This document shows, in pieces, positions 1 through 7,971 of a stretch of DNA of 55,441 bases. Positions within the stretch are counted from its first letter, which is position 1. Every line of letters begins with the position of its first letter. The DNA is taken from NCBI RefSeq assembly GCF_001280005.1, contig NZ_LGDW01000437.1, positions 1-55,441 of the forward strand, written 5' to 3'. The translations under genes and the position numbers were made by a program. This DNA comes from Streptomyces sp. NRRL WC-3618. Its GTDB lineage: Bacteria; Actinomycetota; Actinomycetes; Streptomycetales; Streptomycetaceae. The notes beneath the pieces are model-generated. The model made no database searches and had not been told where the DNA came from. It worked only from the letters and a program-made list of their open reading frames with translations.

Positions 1-2
1 AC

Positions 3-80
3 CGGGTGGTGCTTGCGGCTACGCGCCGGGGGCTGGCGGAGCTGCTGGGGAGGCGACGGGGGGAGCGGGCGGGGGTGTAG
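3..80 (+). CDS. C-terminal end of a gene entering from the left
   Basis: An open frame runs in from the window edge and stops at TAG 78-80, giving about 25 residues (RVVLAATRRGLAELLGRRRG then ERAGV). The pattern of short beta strand, 'TRRG' and a basic leucine-rich helix resembles the wing and last helix of MarR-type winged-helix regulators, but too little is present to be sure. A terminator-like hairpin follows about 50 bases later, which supports this being a genuine gene end. Family assignment is a guess. Confidence 0.4.
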   Translation, partial: RVVLAATRRGLAELLGRRRGERAGV

Positions 81-126
81 TTTTTCGCCCCCGCCGCCCC
101 TACCCGTCCCTACCCGTCCCGTCCTT

Positions 127-143
127 CTGGGGCTCCGCCCCAG
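127..143. terminator. Hairpin between convergent genes
   Basis: CTGGGGC and GCCCCAG form a 7-bp stem with a 3-nt loop. It lies between the stop of the left-edge gene and the stop of the S9 peptidase, so it could serve both. It is followed by a 'CCCCGCTCCTCAAA' segment like the one in the 36.7 kb repeat cluster, suggesting a dispersed Streptomyces intergenic repeat. Confidence 0.55.
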
Positions 144-202
144 ACCCCGCTCCTCAAACTCCCCCAGAGGGGGGACCCCCAAGGGGCTGGAAGGCCCGGG
201 CC

Positions 203-2038
203 CTACGCGCCCAAATGCCGCTCCACGAACTCCATTTCCAGACGTACCTGCTTGATGCGCTCGTCCACGACCAGTGACCCGTGTCCCGCGTCGTAGCGGT
301 ACACCTCGTGGACCGCGCCCCGCTTCTCCAGGCGCTTCACGTAGTTGTCGATCTGCCGGATCGGGCACCGTGGGTCGTTCACGCCCGCCGAGATGTACAC
401 CGGCGCCTTCACCGCGTCGACGTACGTCAGCGGTGACGACGCCTCGAACCGTTCCGGAACCTCCTCCGGTGTGCCGCCCAGCAGCGTCCGGTCCATCGCC
501 TTCAGCGCTTCCATCTCGTCGTGGTACGCCGTGACGTAGTCCGCGACGGGCACCGCCGCGAGACCCAGCGCCCACGCGTCGGGCTGGACGCCGAGGCCGA
601 GAAGCGTGAGGTAGCCGCCCCAGGAGCCGCCGGTCAGGATCAGCCGGTCGGGGTCCGCGAGGCCCGAGGCCACCGCCCATTCCCGTACCGCCGCGATGTC
701 CTCCAGCTCGATCAGACCGACCCGGTGCTTGAGGGCGTCCGTCCACTCACGCCCGTACCCGGTGGACCCCCGGTAGTTGACCCGTACCACCGCGTACCCG
801 TGGTCGACCCACGCCGCCGGTCCCGCCGCGAACGAGTCGCTGTCGTGCCAGGTGGGACCGCCGTGGATGTCGAACACCGTGGGCAAGGGCCCCGCCGTCC
901 CCGCCGGCTTCTGCACCAGGGCGTGGATACGGCCCCCCGGTCCTGCCACCCACACGTCCTCCACCGGCACCGAACCCGGCGACTTCAGTCCGGGCGGGTC
1001 CAGGACCACCGCTCCCGTCGTCGAACGCACCGACGACGGCTGCGCGGCCGACGACCACAGGTACTCCACGCTGCCGTCGGGCCGGGCCGTCGCCCCCGAG
1101 ACGCAACCGGCGGGCGTCGGCACCTTCACCAGTTGCCGCGACCCCAGGTCGTAGCGGAACAGTTCGCTGCGCGCCTCGAAGCCGTGCGCGACGAGCAGTC
1201 CCGAACCGTCCGGATACCACTCGGCGCTCACGTCACCCGGCAGGTCGAGGGCGAGGTCCGTCTCCTCCCCGCTCGCCACGTCCCACACCAGCGGCTCCCA
1301 GCGGCCCCGGCGCTGATGCCCGACGAGCAGCCGGGTGTCCCCCTCGACGGGCGCGAAGCCCAGCACCTCCAGGCCCAGTTCCTCCGCGCCCCCCTTGGTG
1401 TCGTCGAGCTCGGCGACCGTCGTACCGTCCGGGCGCAGCACGCGCAGCGCCGAGTGCATCGCGTCGCCGTGCTCCGTGTGCTCGATCGCGATCAGCGAGC
1501 CGTCGTGCGAGAGGTCGCCGACGCCCGCCGACTCGCGGTGCCGGTAGATCACCGTCGGGGGCGTGCCCGCCACCGCCAGGTGGATCGTCGTACCGTCCTC
1601 GTCGGTCGAGCGGCCCACCACCGCCGTACGGCCGTCCCGGCCCAGCGCCAGCCCCGCCGGGTACGAGGCCTCCAGACCGGGGGTCGCGAACTCGTCCTCG
1701 GCGCCCGCCGCTCCTCCCCCGAACGGCTGCCTGCGCCATACGCCGAACTCGTCGCCGTCCTTGTCGTCGAACCACCAGATCCACTCGCCGTCGGGTGACA
1801 GCACGCCGTCCGTCGTGCCGTTCGGCCGGTCGGTCACCTGGCGCTGCTCGCCCGTGGCCCGGTCCCAGGCGTACAGCTCGTACGTCCCCGTCGCGTTGGA
1901 CACGAACAGGGACCGGTCCGGCGCGTCCTCCGCCCAGTCGGGCAGCGACACCCGCGGCGCCCGGAACCGCTTCTCCCAGTCCGGCAATGCGGTGTCCGGC
2001 GTAGTGGTGGTCGGCGTGGACCCGTTGCTCTCAGTCAT
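203..2038 (-). CDS. S9 family serine peptidase (prolyl oligopeptidase-like)
   Basis: Predicted cytoplasmic peptidase of 611 residues. The N-terminal ~370 residues look like a beta-propeller with repeated 'SPDG', 'YPDGSG' and 'RPDG' strands. The C-terminal alpha/beta-hydrolase domain has the HGGPTW oxyanion segment, nucleophile Ser472 in GGSWGG, Asp555 in GVNDPRCP and His586 in DAGHGS. The substrate is probably short oligopeptides (acylaminoacyl or prolyl), which cannot be settled from sequence. I chose the ATG at 2038 (MTESNGS); an in-frame ATG at 2062 would add eight residues. No signal peptide is visible. It is transcribed away from the NTF2-like gene, with 128 bp between the two starts. 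Confidence 0.92.
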   Translation of the reverse strand: MTESNGSTPTTTTPDTALPDWEKRFRAPRVSLPDWAEDAPDRSLFVSNATGTYELYAWDRATGEQRQVTDRPNGTTDGVLSPDGEWIWWFDDKDGDEFGVWRRQPFGGGAAGAEDEFATPGLEASYPAGLALGRDGRTAVVGRSTDEDGTTIHLAVAGTPPTVIYRHRESAGVGDLSHDGSLIAIEHTEHGDAMHSALRVLRPDGTTVAELDDTKGGAEELGLEVLGFAPVEGDTRLLVGHQRRGRWEPLVWDVASGEETDLALDLPGDVSAEWYPDGSGLLVAHGFEARSELFRYDLGSRQLVKVPTPAGCVSGATARPDGSVEYLWSSAAQPSSVRSTTGAVVLDPPGLKSPGSVPVEDVWVAGPGGRIHALVQKPAGTAGPLPTVFDIHGGPTWHDSDSFAAGPAAWVDHGYAVVRVNYRGSTGYGREWTDALKHRVGLIELEDIAAVREWAVASGLADPDRLILTGGSWGGYLTLLGLGVQPDAWALGLAAVPVADYVTAYHDEMEALKAMDRTLLGGTPEEVPERFEASSPLTYVDAVKAPVYISAGVNDPRCPIRQIDNYVKRLEKRGAVHEVYRYDAGHGSLVVDERIKQVRLEMEFVERHLGA

Positions 2039-2166
2039 GACCCCATACTGCCCGCCCGCCACGACATTCCGCCGCCGAGGTCCCCAGCCTGTGGAAAACC
2101 TCGCGGACGATCAGACATATCCACAGGCCGACCCGATTGTCAGTGCCCGGGTGCAGACTCTGCCCC

Positions 2167-2559
2167 ATGACCGACACCACCGAACTGCGCGAGACAGTCG
2201 AGAGGTTCTGGGCGACCGCCGAGGCCCGGGACTGGGACGCGTTCGCCGACACCCTGGCCGACGACGTCGTCTACACCCTGCCCCAGACGCGGGAGCGGAT
2301 CAACGGCAAGGAGCGGTTCGTCCGGTTCAACCGGGAGTATCCGGGCGACTGGCACCTGCGGACGGAGCGCGTGGTCGCCGAGCCGGGGCAGGTCGTCACC
2401 TGGCTGCGCTTCACGGTGGGGCAGGAGGAGACGCACGCCCTGACCTTCTTCACCGGGGACGAGAAGGGGAACATAGCCACCATCACCGACTTCTGGCCCG
2501 AGCCCTACGAGCCCCCGGCGAGCCGGGACCACCTGACGGCGCTGACGGAACGGTGCTGA
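2167..2559 (+). CDS. Nuclear transport factor 2 / SnoaL-like protein
   Basis: A 130-residue single-domain protein. The opening pattern (ETVERFWATAEARDWDAFADTLADDVVYTLP) followed by alternating beta strands is typical of the SnoaL-like/NTF2 cone fold, which binds small hydrophobic ligands in enzymes and in non-enzymatic proteins. No catalytic signature is obvious. ATG 2167 is preferred over an upstream in-frame start at 2137 because the fold begins here. It sits divergent from the S9 peptidase and upstream of the SURF1 gene with a 75-85 bp gap, so co-transcription is possible but unproven. Confidence 0.82.
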   Translation: MTDTTELRETVERFWATAEARDWDAFADTLADDVVYTLPQTRERINGKERFVRFNREYPGDWHLRTERVVAEPGQVVTWLRFTVGQEETHALTFFTGDEKGNIATITDFWPEPYEPPASRDHLTALTERC

Positions 2560-2643
2560 CGGAACAGTACTGACCTCGGGCCCGGTCCGAGTCGGCCCAC
2601 CCCGCGGGCCCGGCACCGAACCCCGGCCCGTACCGTGGACGGC

Positions 2644-3471
2644 GTGTACCGGTTTCTGCTGACGCCCCGTTGGTGGGGGATCAACGTCTTCGTGCTGCTC
2701 GCCATCCCCTTCTGCGTGTTCATGGGGTCGTGGCAGCTGAGCCGGTTCGAGGACCGGGTGCAGGACCACCGGACCGCCACCGAGGAGGTCTCCGCCGAGA
2801 AGCAGGAGGCCGCCAGGCCGCTCGCCCAGCTGCTGCCCGTCGACAAGAAGACGTCCGGGGACCGCGTCACCGTCAGCGGACGGTACGGCAAGCAGCTGCT
2901 CGTCCCCGGCCGGCAACTGGACGACCGGAGCGGCTTCTACGTACTGACCCTGCTGCGCACCGACGAGGGCAAGGCGCTGCCCGTCGTACGCGGCTGGCTG
3001 CCCGGTACCGCCGACGCCGCGAAGGCCCCCGCCGCGCCCGCCGGAGAGGTCACCGTCACCGGTGCGCTCCAGGCGTCCGAGACGCCGGGGTCCAACGGGG
3101 TGAGCGCGGCCGGTGGCCTCCCGGCCGGGCAGACCGGTGCGATCAGCGCGGCCTCGCTGGTGAACCTCGTGCCGTACGACCTGTACGACGCCTGGGTGAC
3201 CCTCGACAAGGGGGACTCGGGGATGCGGGCCGTACCGGCGACCGCGCCCGCCGACACCGGGCTCGACCTGAAGGCGTTCCAGAACCTCGGCTACACCGGT
3301 GAGTGGTTCGTCTTCGCGGGGTTCGTCGTCTTCATGTGGTTCCGGCTGGTGCGCCGCGAGGCGGAGTTCGCACGGGACGCGGAACTGGGGCTCACGCCTG
3401 CCGAAACGCCCTCCGAACCGCCCTCCGGAACGCACTCCGCCGAATCGGCGCGGGAAGGCGCCACCGCCTGA
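2644..3471 (+). CDS. SURF1 family cytochrome oxidase biogenesis protein
   Basis: SURF1 proteins assist assembly of haem-copper cytochrome c oxidase in the membrane. The 275-residue product has the family layout: an N-terminal membrane segment (WWGINVFVLLAIPFCVFMGSWQ) leading into GxWQxxR (GSWQLSRF), a long extracytoplasmic domain with V.RGWLP, and a C-terminal membrane segment near residues 217-238 (NLGYTGEWFVFAGFVVFMWF). GTG 2644 gives the usual VYRFLLTPRWWG start; GTG 2635 would add three residues. No strong ribosome site is visible. The polar tail after the second segment is low-complexity. Confidence 0.93.
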   Translation: MYRFLLTPRWWGINVFVLLAIPFCVFMGSWQLSRFEDRVQDHRTATEEVSAEKQEAARPLAQLLPVDKKTSGDRVTVSGRYGKQLLVPGRQLDDRSGFYVLTLLRTDEGKALPVVRGWLPGTADAAKAPAAPAGEVTVTGALQASETPGSNGVSAAGGLPAGQTGAISAASLVNLVPYDLYDAWVTLDKGDSGMRAVPATAPADTGLDLKAFQNLGYTGEWFVFAGFVVFMWFRLVRREAEFARDAELGLTPAETPSEPPSGTHSAESAREGATA

Positions 3472-3532
3472 CCCGGGCCGTGACGGCATCGGCGGAACCA
3501 CGTCCGCCGCGCCCGCCACGCCCGCCGCGTCC

Positions 3533-4573
3533 TCATTCTCCAGGGCCCGGCGGATCGTGCGGTGCTGATTCATCCGCATCCACGTCCAGCGCGACGCCGC
3601 CCAGTTTGTCCGGGTTGGTGACGATGTAGACGCCGGACACCTGGTCGCTTTCCGGGGTGAGGTCCATGACCATCACCGCGTAGGGGGAGTCGCCCGCGAA
3701 CACCACGGCCGAGGGGTCTCCGTTGACGTGCCGGTAGCGGACGTCGAAGCCCTCCGGGCGCCGGGACGCGTAGCCGGCCAGCAGGCGGGCGGCCTTCTCC
3801 CTGCCCTGGACCGGCCGCAGGCCCGCCCCTTGGCGCTTGCCTCCGCCGTCGATCCACACGGTCACGTCCGGTGCGAGGATCTCCATGAGGGCGCCGACAT
3901 CGCCGCCGAGCGCGGCGGCGACGAACCGTTCGGTCGCCTCCCGCTGGACCCGGGGGTGGGTCTGATAGCGGGGACGGCGGGCATGGACGTGCTGACGGGC
4001 TCGGTGCGCGAGCTGGCGTACGGCCGAAGGGCTGCGGTCGAGGACGTCCGCGATCTCGGAGTGGACGTAGCCGAACACCTCGTGGAGCACGAACACGGCT
4101 CGTTCCAGCGGGGTGAGAGTCTCCAGGACCACCAGCATCGCCATCGACACCGATTCCGTGCGCAGCGCCCGGTCTGCCCCATCGACCCCGTCGGCGACGA
4201 CCGTCGCGCCCTCGACACCGGTCACCAGGGGCTCGGGCAGCCACGGCCCGACGTAGGCCTCGCGCCGTCGGCGGATACTGGCCTGCCGGGCGAGCGCGTG
4301 GTTCACCGCGATCCGCACCAGGTAGGCGCGCGGGTTGGCGACCTCCTTCAGCGGCGACCGGCGGGCTCTGCCCGTCCACGACAGCCAGGTCTCCTGGAGG
4401 ACGTCCTCGGTGTCGGCGACACTGCCGAGCATGTTGTAGACGATGGAGAACAACAGCTCGCGGTGGCCGATGAACACCTGCGTGACGGCGTCGCCGGCCA
4501 GGTTGTCGGCCGTACTCTCCCCCGCTGTCTCCTTCGCTCCCTCTGCCGGGCTGTCTGCCGGGCTCTCTGACAT
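3533..4573 (-). CDS. ECF41-group RNA polymerase sigma factor with fused SnoaL-like domain (SigJ-type)
   Basis: 346 residues: sigma region 2 (about 25-95, with DTEDVLQETWLSW), region 4 (about 145-195, HSEIADVLDRSPSAVRQLAHRAR), then a C-terminal SnoaL-like domain. The three hallmarks published for group ECF41 are all present: WLPEP in the linker, DGGGK in the fused domain and NPDKL near the C-terminus. In that group the fused domain replaces an anti-sigma factor and tunes activity. ATG 4573 is preceded by AGGAGG. An in-frame extension further upstream has no support. The gene is divergent from an NAD(P)-binding oxidoreductase, the classic ECF41 partner type, across a mirrored promoter-like region. 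Confidence 0.93.
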   Translation of the reverse strand: MSESPADSPAEGAKETAGESTADNLAGDAVTQVFIGHRELLFSIVYNMLGSVADTEDVLQETWLSWTGRARRSPLKEVANPRAYLVRIAVNHALARQASIRRRREAYVGPWLPEPLVTGVEGATVVADGVDGADRALRTESVSMAMLVVLETLTPLERAVFVLHEVFGYVHSEIADVLDRSPSAVRQLAHRARQHVHARRPRYQTHPRVQREATERFVAAALGGDVGALMEILAPDVTVWIDGGGKRQGAGLRPVQGREKAARLLAGYASRRPEGFDVRYRHVNGDPSAVVFAGDSPYAVMVMDLTPESDQVSGVYIVTNPDKLGGVALDVDADESAPHDPPGPGE

Positions 4574-4625
4574 GTCCTGCCTCCTGTGTCGTGGCTCCCC
4601 TGTGAGATGCACGGCACTGGTCGGA

Positions 4626-4673
4626 GTGTGACATCCCGGGATCCCTGGGCCCCGGCATCCCGGGATGTCACAC
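4626..4673. promoter_or_regulatory. Perfect 17-bp inverted repeat with mirrored TGTCACA boxes
   Basis: GTGTGACATCCCGGGAT (4626-4642) is exactly mirrored by ATCCCGGGATGTCACAC (4657-4673) across a 14-nt spacer. Each outer end carries TGTCACA facing outward: 4666-4672 toward the oxidoreductase and 4627-4633 (minus strand) toward the sigma gene. TGTCACA is the -35 motif described for ECF41 targets. The usual CGTC -10 is not found at ideal spacing on either side (nearest are CGAC about 12 nt and CGTG about 13 nt downstream), so the promoter reading is probable but incomplete. The inner ATCCCGGGAT palindromes may bind another factor. Confidence 0.7.
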
Positions 4674-4783
4674 CCTGCGGTGCCCGACTCTCTTTGACAG
4701 CGACAGGGGCTCGAACCACGGGCCGGGGCTGCTCCGGCGCTCGCCGTGGTGGGCCGTGGGAGTTGTACGAGAGGTGAAAGCCC

Positions 4784-5497
4784 GTGAACATCGTCATTTT
4801 CGGGGCCAACGGCCCTACCGGACGGCAAGCCACCGCGCAGGCCATGGCCGAGGGACACACCGTCACCGCCGTGACCCGTCGGCCCGATGCCTTCCCGGTC
4901 GGCGGCCCTCTGCTGCGCGTCGTCGACGGGGACGTACACGATGCCGGTGCGGTCGAGGGCGCCGTGGCGGGCCAGGACGCGGTGATCTCGACCCTGGGAG
5001 TTCCCTTCGGCCGAACCCCCGTCACCGTCTACAGCGTGGGGATCTCCCACATCACCCAGGCCATGGCCCGGCACGACGTCACCCGCCTCGCCTGCGTGAC
5101 CTCCACCTCCATCAGCGGGCAGGAGTCGCCGGACGACGGATTCCTCTTCCGTAAGGTGCTGGAGCCCGCCATCGTGCGCTTCGTGGGACGCACCGTGTAC
5201 GAGGACATGCGGCGCTCGGAGGAGATGGTGCGGGGCAGTGACTGCGACTGGACGATCGTCCGCCCCGCCGGCCTCTTCGACGCTGCTGCCGTCAGCGACT
5301 ACCAGCTGGCCGCGGGACCGCGGCTGCCCGGTCGGTTCACCTCCCGCGCGGACCTGGCCGACGCGCTGCTGCGCCAGGTGGTCGACGGCCGTCATCCGCG
5401 CGCCGTGGTCGAGGTGCGCACCACGGAGGGGGCTCCGACCATCCTCGACGTCATCCGGAAGGAGGCGTTCGGCGGCAAGAAGGCCAAGGCGCAGTAG
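4784..5497 (+). CDS. NAD(P)-binding oxidoreductase / epimerase-like (NmrA/SDR-a family)
   Basis: 237 residues with a Rossmann start MNIVIFGANGPTGRQ (G.NGPTG dinucleotide-binding loop), an acidic strand end at DGDVHD, and the atypical short-chain dehydrogenase layout of NAD(P)H-binding 'NmrA-like' proteins. The start is GTG 4784, well placed after GAGAGGTGAAAG. Substrate is unknown. Oxidoreductases or epimerases of this kind are the known regulon members of ECF41 sigma factors, and this gene faces away from such a sigma factor with a TGTCACA box about 115 bp upstream. I infer it is the direct target of the divergent sigma gene. Confidence 0.85.
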   Translation: MNIVIFGANGPTGRQATAQAMAEGHTVTAVTRRPDAFPVGGPLLRVVDGDVHDAGAVEGAVAGQDAVISTLGVPFGRTPVTVYSVGISHITQAMARHDVTRLACVTSTSISGQESPDDGFLFRKVLEPAIVRFVGRTVYEDMRRSEEMVRGSDCDWTIVRPAGLFDAAAVSDYQLAAGPRLPGRFTSRADLADALLRQVVDGRHPRAVVEVRTTEGAPTILDVIRKEAFGGKKAKAQ

Positions 5498-5526
5498 GGG
5501 AACAAGCAGTGCCGGTGCTGTGTCGG

Positions 5527-6927
5527 CTATGCCGTCTCCGCTATGACTCCGGTCCTGTACACCACGCCCGCGCACGCGTTCGGGACCGTGGCCGTCACCG
5601 TGGGCGAGCCGGTGGCCGGTGTGTAGGACACCGCCACCTTGCCGTCGGCCGGGGTGCCGTCCTCCGTGTGCAGCTGCGTCGAGGTGCCGCTGTCGCCGCC
5701 GGTCGAGGTGGTCGCGGCCGCGTCGGGGGTCTCGCTCGGTGTGGGACTCGGCGACTCGGTGGGGCCGCCCGTGGTGCCGCCGTCGGTGGTCGCGCCGGTC
5801 GTGGGGCAGGTCTCCGAGGGCACCCAGGCGAACCGCACCGTGTAGGCGGCGCCGGGCCGCAGCACCAGTCCGCTGACCGCGAGGGACGGGTCGGGCAGGC
5901 CGCCGGCCGCGTCACCCGACGTGTGGTCGGCGGTGGTCACCTCCGCCGAGTCGGCGGCGCCCAGCGCCTGCGTCGCCACGGTGCCGACATCGCTGACCGT
6001 GCACGGGGTGGTGGAGACGTTGACGACGCGGAACGTGCCGTAGACCGCTCCGGTGGCGTCGGGCTCGCCGACGGAGCCGGTGGCCGAGCCCAGCTGGACC
6101 GGGTCGCAGGAGGCCGGGGGCAGGGGGGTGCTCATCGGATCGGCGGCCCCGGTCGCGCTGCCTCCGGTGCCGCCCTTGGGCGGGGTCTGCGCACTGCCGG
6201 GGGGGCTGCTCACCGGCGGGATCGAGACCGTGCCGGAGGTGCCCCCCGAGGTGCTCTCGCCGCCGTCCGGGTCCGCGCCCGTGCCCTTGTCCTCCTTGGT
6301 GTGCGAGCCGTGGCCCGCGGTGAGGGAGGGGTCGGCGGCGGCGCCGGTGACGTTCGAGACGTGCAGCAGGGCCGGGACGGCCGTGCCGATGAAGAGCGCG
6401 GCGGCGGCCATACCGATGGCGGCGTGACGCTTGCGGGCCCGGCGGGCGGGCACGGCGCGTCGAAGATGCTCCAGCACGGCGTCGGTCGGCTGGATCTGGC
6501 CCACCGCCTGGTGCAGCATCGTCCGCAGTGCCAGCTCGTCCGAGTCGAGCCCGTCCAGGCTCTGGCCGTCGGGGCCGTGGTTCACAGTTCCGTTCCCAGC
6601 GTGCGATTGCTTGTGCTCTTGCTCGTGGCGGCGGCCTGGTCCGTGGGCTCCGGTCGGCCAACTCCCGTTGGCTCGGGACCCGTTGGATGAAACCTTACCG
6701 GCCGGGAATTCCGCGGACCGGAAACCGCCGGTCCCCGAGCCGGCACCTCGGGGCCACTCGTACCCCTGACCCTGACCCTGACCCTGACCTTGCCCCTGAC
6801 CTTGCCCCTGGTCCTGACCTTGCCCCTGGTCCTGGTCCTGACCTTGCCCCTGATACTGGCCTGATCCCTGCTCCTGCGACGGATCCCGTTCCTGACCGTG
6901 CCCCTGACCCTGACCCTGGTCGCTCAT
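5527..6927 (-). CDS. Gln/Gly-repeat membrane protein coupled to a SigE-family sigma factor
   Basis: 466 residues. Residues 1-58 are almost pure D/G-Q-G-Q dipeptide repeats. A short cytoplasmic helix region (LRTMLHQAVGQIQPTDAVLE) and a basic stretch (ARRARKRHA) precede a single membrane segment near 173-191 (AAIGMAAAALFIGTAVPALL). The exterior half is Ser/Thr/Pro-rich with a beta-sandwich-like domain (ASCDPVQLGSATG to FAWVPSETC) and a further low-complexity linker. Its start overlaps the sigma-factor stop by 4 nt (ATGA), so the two are translationally coupled. That position and topology fit an anti-sigma or sigma-linked envelope sensor, but no recognised anti-sigma domain is visible. Function unknown. 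Confidence 0.75.
   Translation of the reverse strand: MSDQGQGQGHGQERDPSQEQGSGQYQGQGQDQDQGQGQDQGQGQGQGQGQGQGQGYEWPRGAGSGTGGFRSAEFPAGKVSSNGSRANGSWPTGAHGPGRRHEQEHKQSHAGNGTVNHGPDGQSLDGLDSDELALRTMLHQAVGQIQPTDAVLEHLRRAVPARRARKRHAAIGMAAAALFIGTAVPALLHVSNVTGAAADPSLTAGHGSHTKEDKGTGADPDGGESTSGGTSGTVSIPPVSSPPGSAQTPPKGGTGGSATGAADPMSTPLPPASCDPVQLGSATGSVGEPDATGAVYGTFRVVNVSTTPCTVSDVGTVATQALGAADSAEVTTADHTSGDAAGGLPDPSLAVSGLVLRPGAAYTVRFAWVPSETCPTTGATTDGGTTGGPTESPSPTPSETPDAAATTSTGGDSGTSTQLHTEDGTPADGKVAVSYTPATGSPTVTATVPNACAGVVYRTGVIAETA
6766..6921 (-). repeat. CCTGAC/CCTTGC hexamer repeat encoding DQGQGQ tract
   Basis: Irregular tandem 6-nt and 12-nt units (plus-strand forms CCCTGA, CCTTGC and CCTGGT) run through the 5' end of the membrane-protein gene. 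They encode alternating Gln with Gly or Asp. Such a tract is prone to slippage in multiples of 6 nt, which would change length without breaking frame. Confidence 0.85.
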
Positions 6928-7592
6928 GCCGGTTCCTCCATGGCGATACGCAGCGCGGCGATCCCCCGCGAGCCGTACGCCTTCACCGAGCCGAGCGATA
7001 CGCCCAGCGTCTCGGCGACCTGGGCCTCGGTCATGTCGGCGAAGTAGCGCAGGACGAGAACCTCGCGCTGGCGGCGCTGGAGGCCCTTCATCGCCTTGAT
7101 GAGGGAGTCACGCTCGAGCAGGTCGTACGCCCCCTCCTCCGCGCTCGCCATGTCCGGCATCGGCTTGGACAGGAGCTTCAGGCCGAGGATGCGGCGGCGC
7201 AGCGCGGAGCGGGAGAGGTTCACCACCGTCTGGCGGAGATAGGCGAGCGTCTTCTCCGGGTCACGTACGCGCTTGCGCGCCGAGTGGACCCGTATGAAGG
7301 CCTCCTGGACGACGTCCTCGCAGGACGCGGTGTCGTCGAGGAGGAGCGCGGCGAGGCCGAGGAGGGAGCGGTAGTGGGCGCGGTACGTCTCGGTCAGGTG
7401 ATCGACCGTGGTCCCCGCTGCCGCCGCGCTCTCGTCGACGCCTTCACGCTGGTTGGGTATGCGGGCCGGCCGCGCCGCGGGCATCGGCGCGATCACCGGC
7501 ATGCCGCCGGGCACCCCGGGCATACGGAGTCGGCTCGGTGGACGCAGGGCCGTGCCGCGCGTCGCCGCTCTGAAGTCGAGTACCTCTGCCAC
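6924..7592 (-). CDS. SigE-family ECF RNA polymerase sigma factor
   Basis: 222 residues. After a low-complexity N-terminus (about 1-55, Pro/Ala/Arg-rich) come sigma region 2 (LTETYRAHYRSLLGLAALLLDDTASCEDVVQEAFIRV) and region 4 (LQRRQREVLVLRYFADMTEAQVAETLGVSLGSVKAYGSRGIAAL). The pattern matches the actinobacterial 'SigE family' rather than the cell-envelope SigE itself. It directs transcription of an unknown regulon. The next gene overlaps by 4 nt and encodes a single-pass membrane protein that may control it. The promoter should lie in 7593-7800. Confidence 0.9.
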   Translation of the reverse strand: MAEVLDFRAATRGTALRPPSRLRMPGVPGGMPVIAPMPAARPARIPNQREGVDESAAAAGTTVDHLTETYRAHYRSLLGLAALLLDDTASCEDVVQEAFIRVHSARKRVRDPEKTLAYLRQTVVNLSRSALRRRILGLKLLSKPMPDMASAEEGAYDLLERDSLIKAMKGLQRRQREVLVLRYFADMTEAQVAETLGVSLGSVKAYGSRGIAALRIAMEEPA

Positions 7593-7971
7593 GCATGTTG
7601 GACACGCCTCCCCCCATCAGGGTTGTACGCATCCGGCATCCTTCTTGCGCCATCCGACACAGCCACCCTCATGCGTCCCGCTCTTCCCCTAAATTCCAAG
7701 GTGACCACGCGTCCCCACGCATGGTCACGGTGTCCTCACACCCCGGAAAGGACGACCGCAAAGACGCTCCCCGCCCTCCGCGTGGTTGCGGGGAGCGGGG
7801 AGCAAAATTCTCGGGACCAACGGGCCCGGATCCCGGATGCGGACATTTACCGACCGACCGCACCACAGTACTCACGTGGATCCTACAAACGTTTTTTGCC
7901 ACCACCAGCGTGATTTTAAGACAAGATCACCACATCGCGACCTACCGCGACAGAGGGTGAGCGGGGTGCGG
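7593..7971. other. 379-bp intergenic region upstream of the SigE-family gene
   Basis: I see no convincing gene. The 7593-7740 part is the leader of the sigma gene on the minus strand. A hairpin sits at 7765-7797. The stretch 7880-7935 is relatively AT-rich (AAACGTTTTTTGCC, GATTTTAAGACAAGATC), unusual for this window, and lies just downstream of the asd stop. Confidence 0.6.
7765..7797 (-). terminator. Hairpin downstream of asd
   Basis: CGCTCCCCGC (7765-7774) pairs perfectly with GCGGGGAGCG (7788-7797) around a 13-nt loop. It is about 175 bp beyond the asd stop and about 170 bp upstream of the sigma-factor start, so it could end ask-asd transcription or isolate the sigma promoter. Only a weak T-rich tail follows on the minus strand. 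Confidence 0.5.

Noticed and set aside
521..1798. Long plus-strand open frame of about 425 codons opposite the S9 peptidase
   Set aside because: It is Arg/Pro/Gly-rich with no domain, has no ribosome site, and mirrors the GC bias of the real minus-strand gene.
4705..4730. GGGGCTCGAACCACGGGCC looked like a tRNA T-arm
   Set aside because: No acceptor or anticodon arms can be built around it.
4574..5575. In-frame extension of the ECF41 sigma factor by more than 300 codons
   Set aside because: It crosses the oxidoreductase gene antisense and the promoter region. AGGAGG and the conserved start are at 4573.
6766..6921. Tandem hexamers considered as a CRISPR or minisatellite array
   Set aside because: Units are 6 and 12 nt with no spacers and stay in a coding frame.
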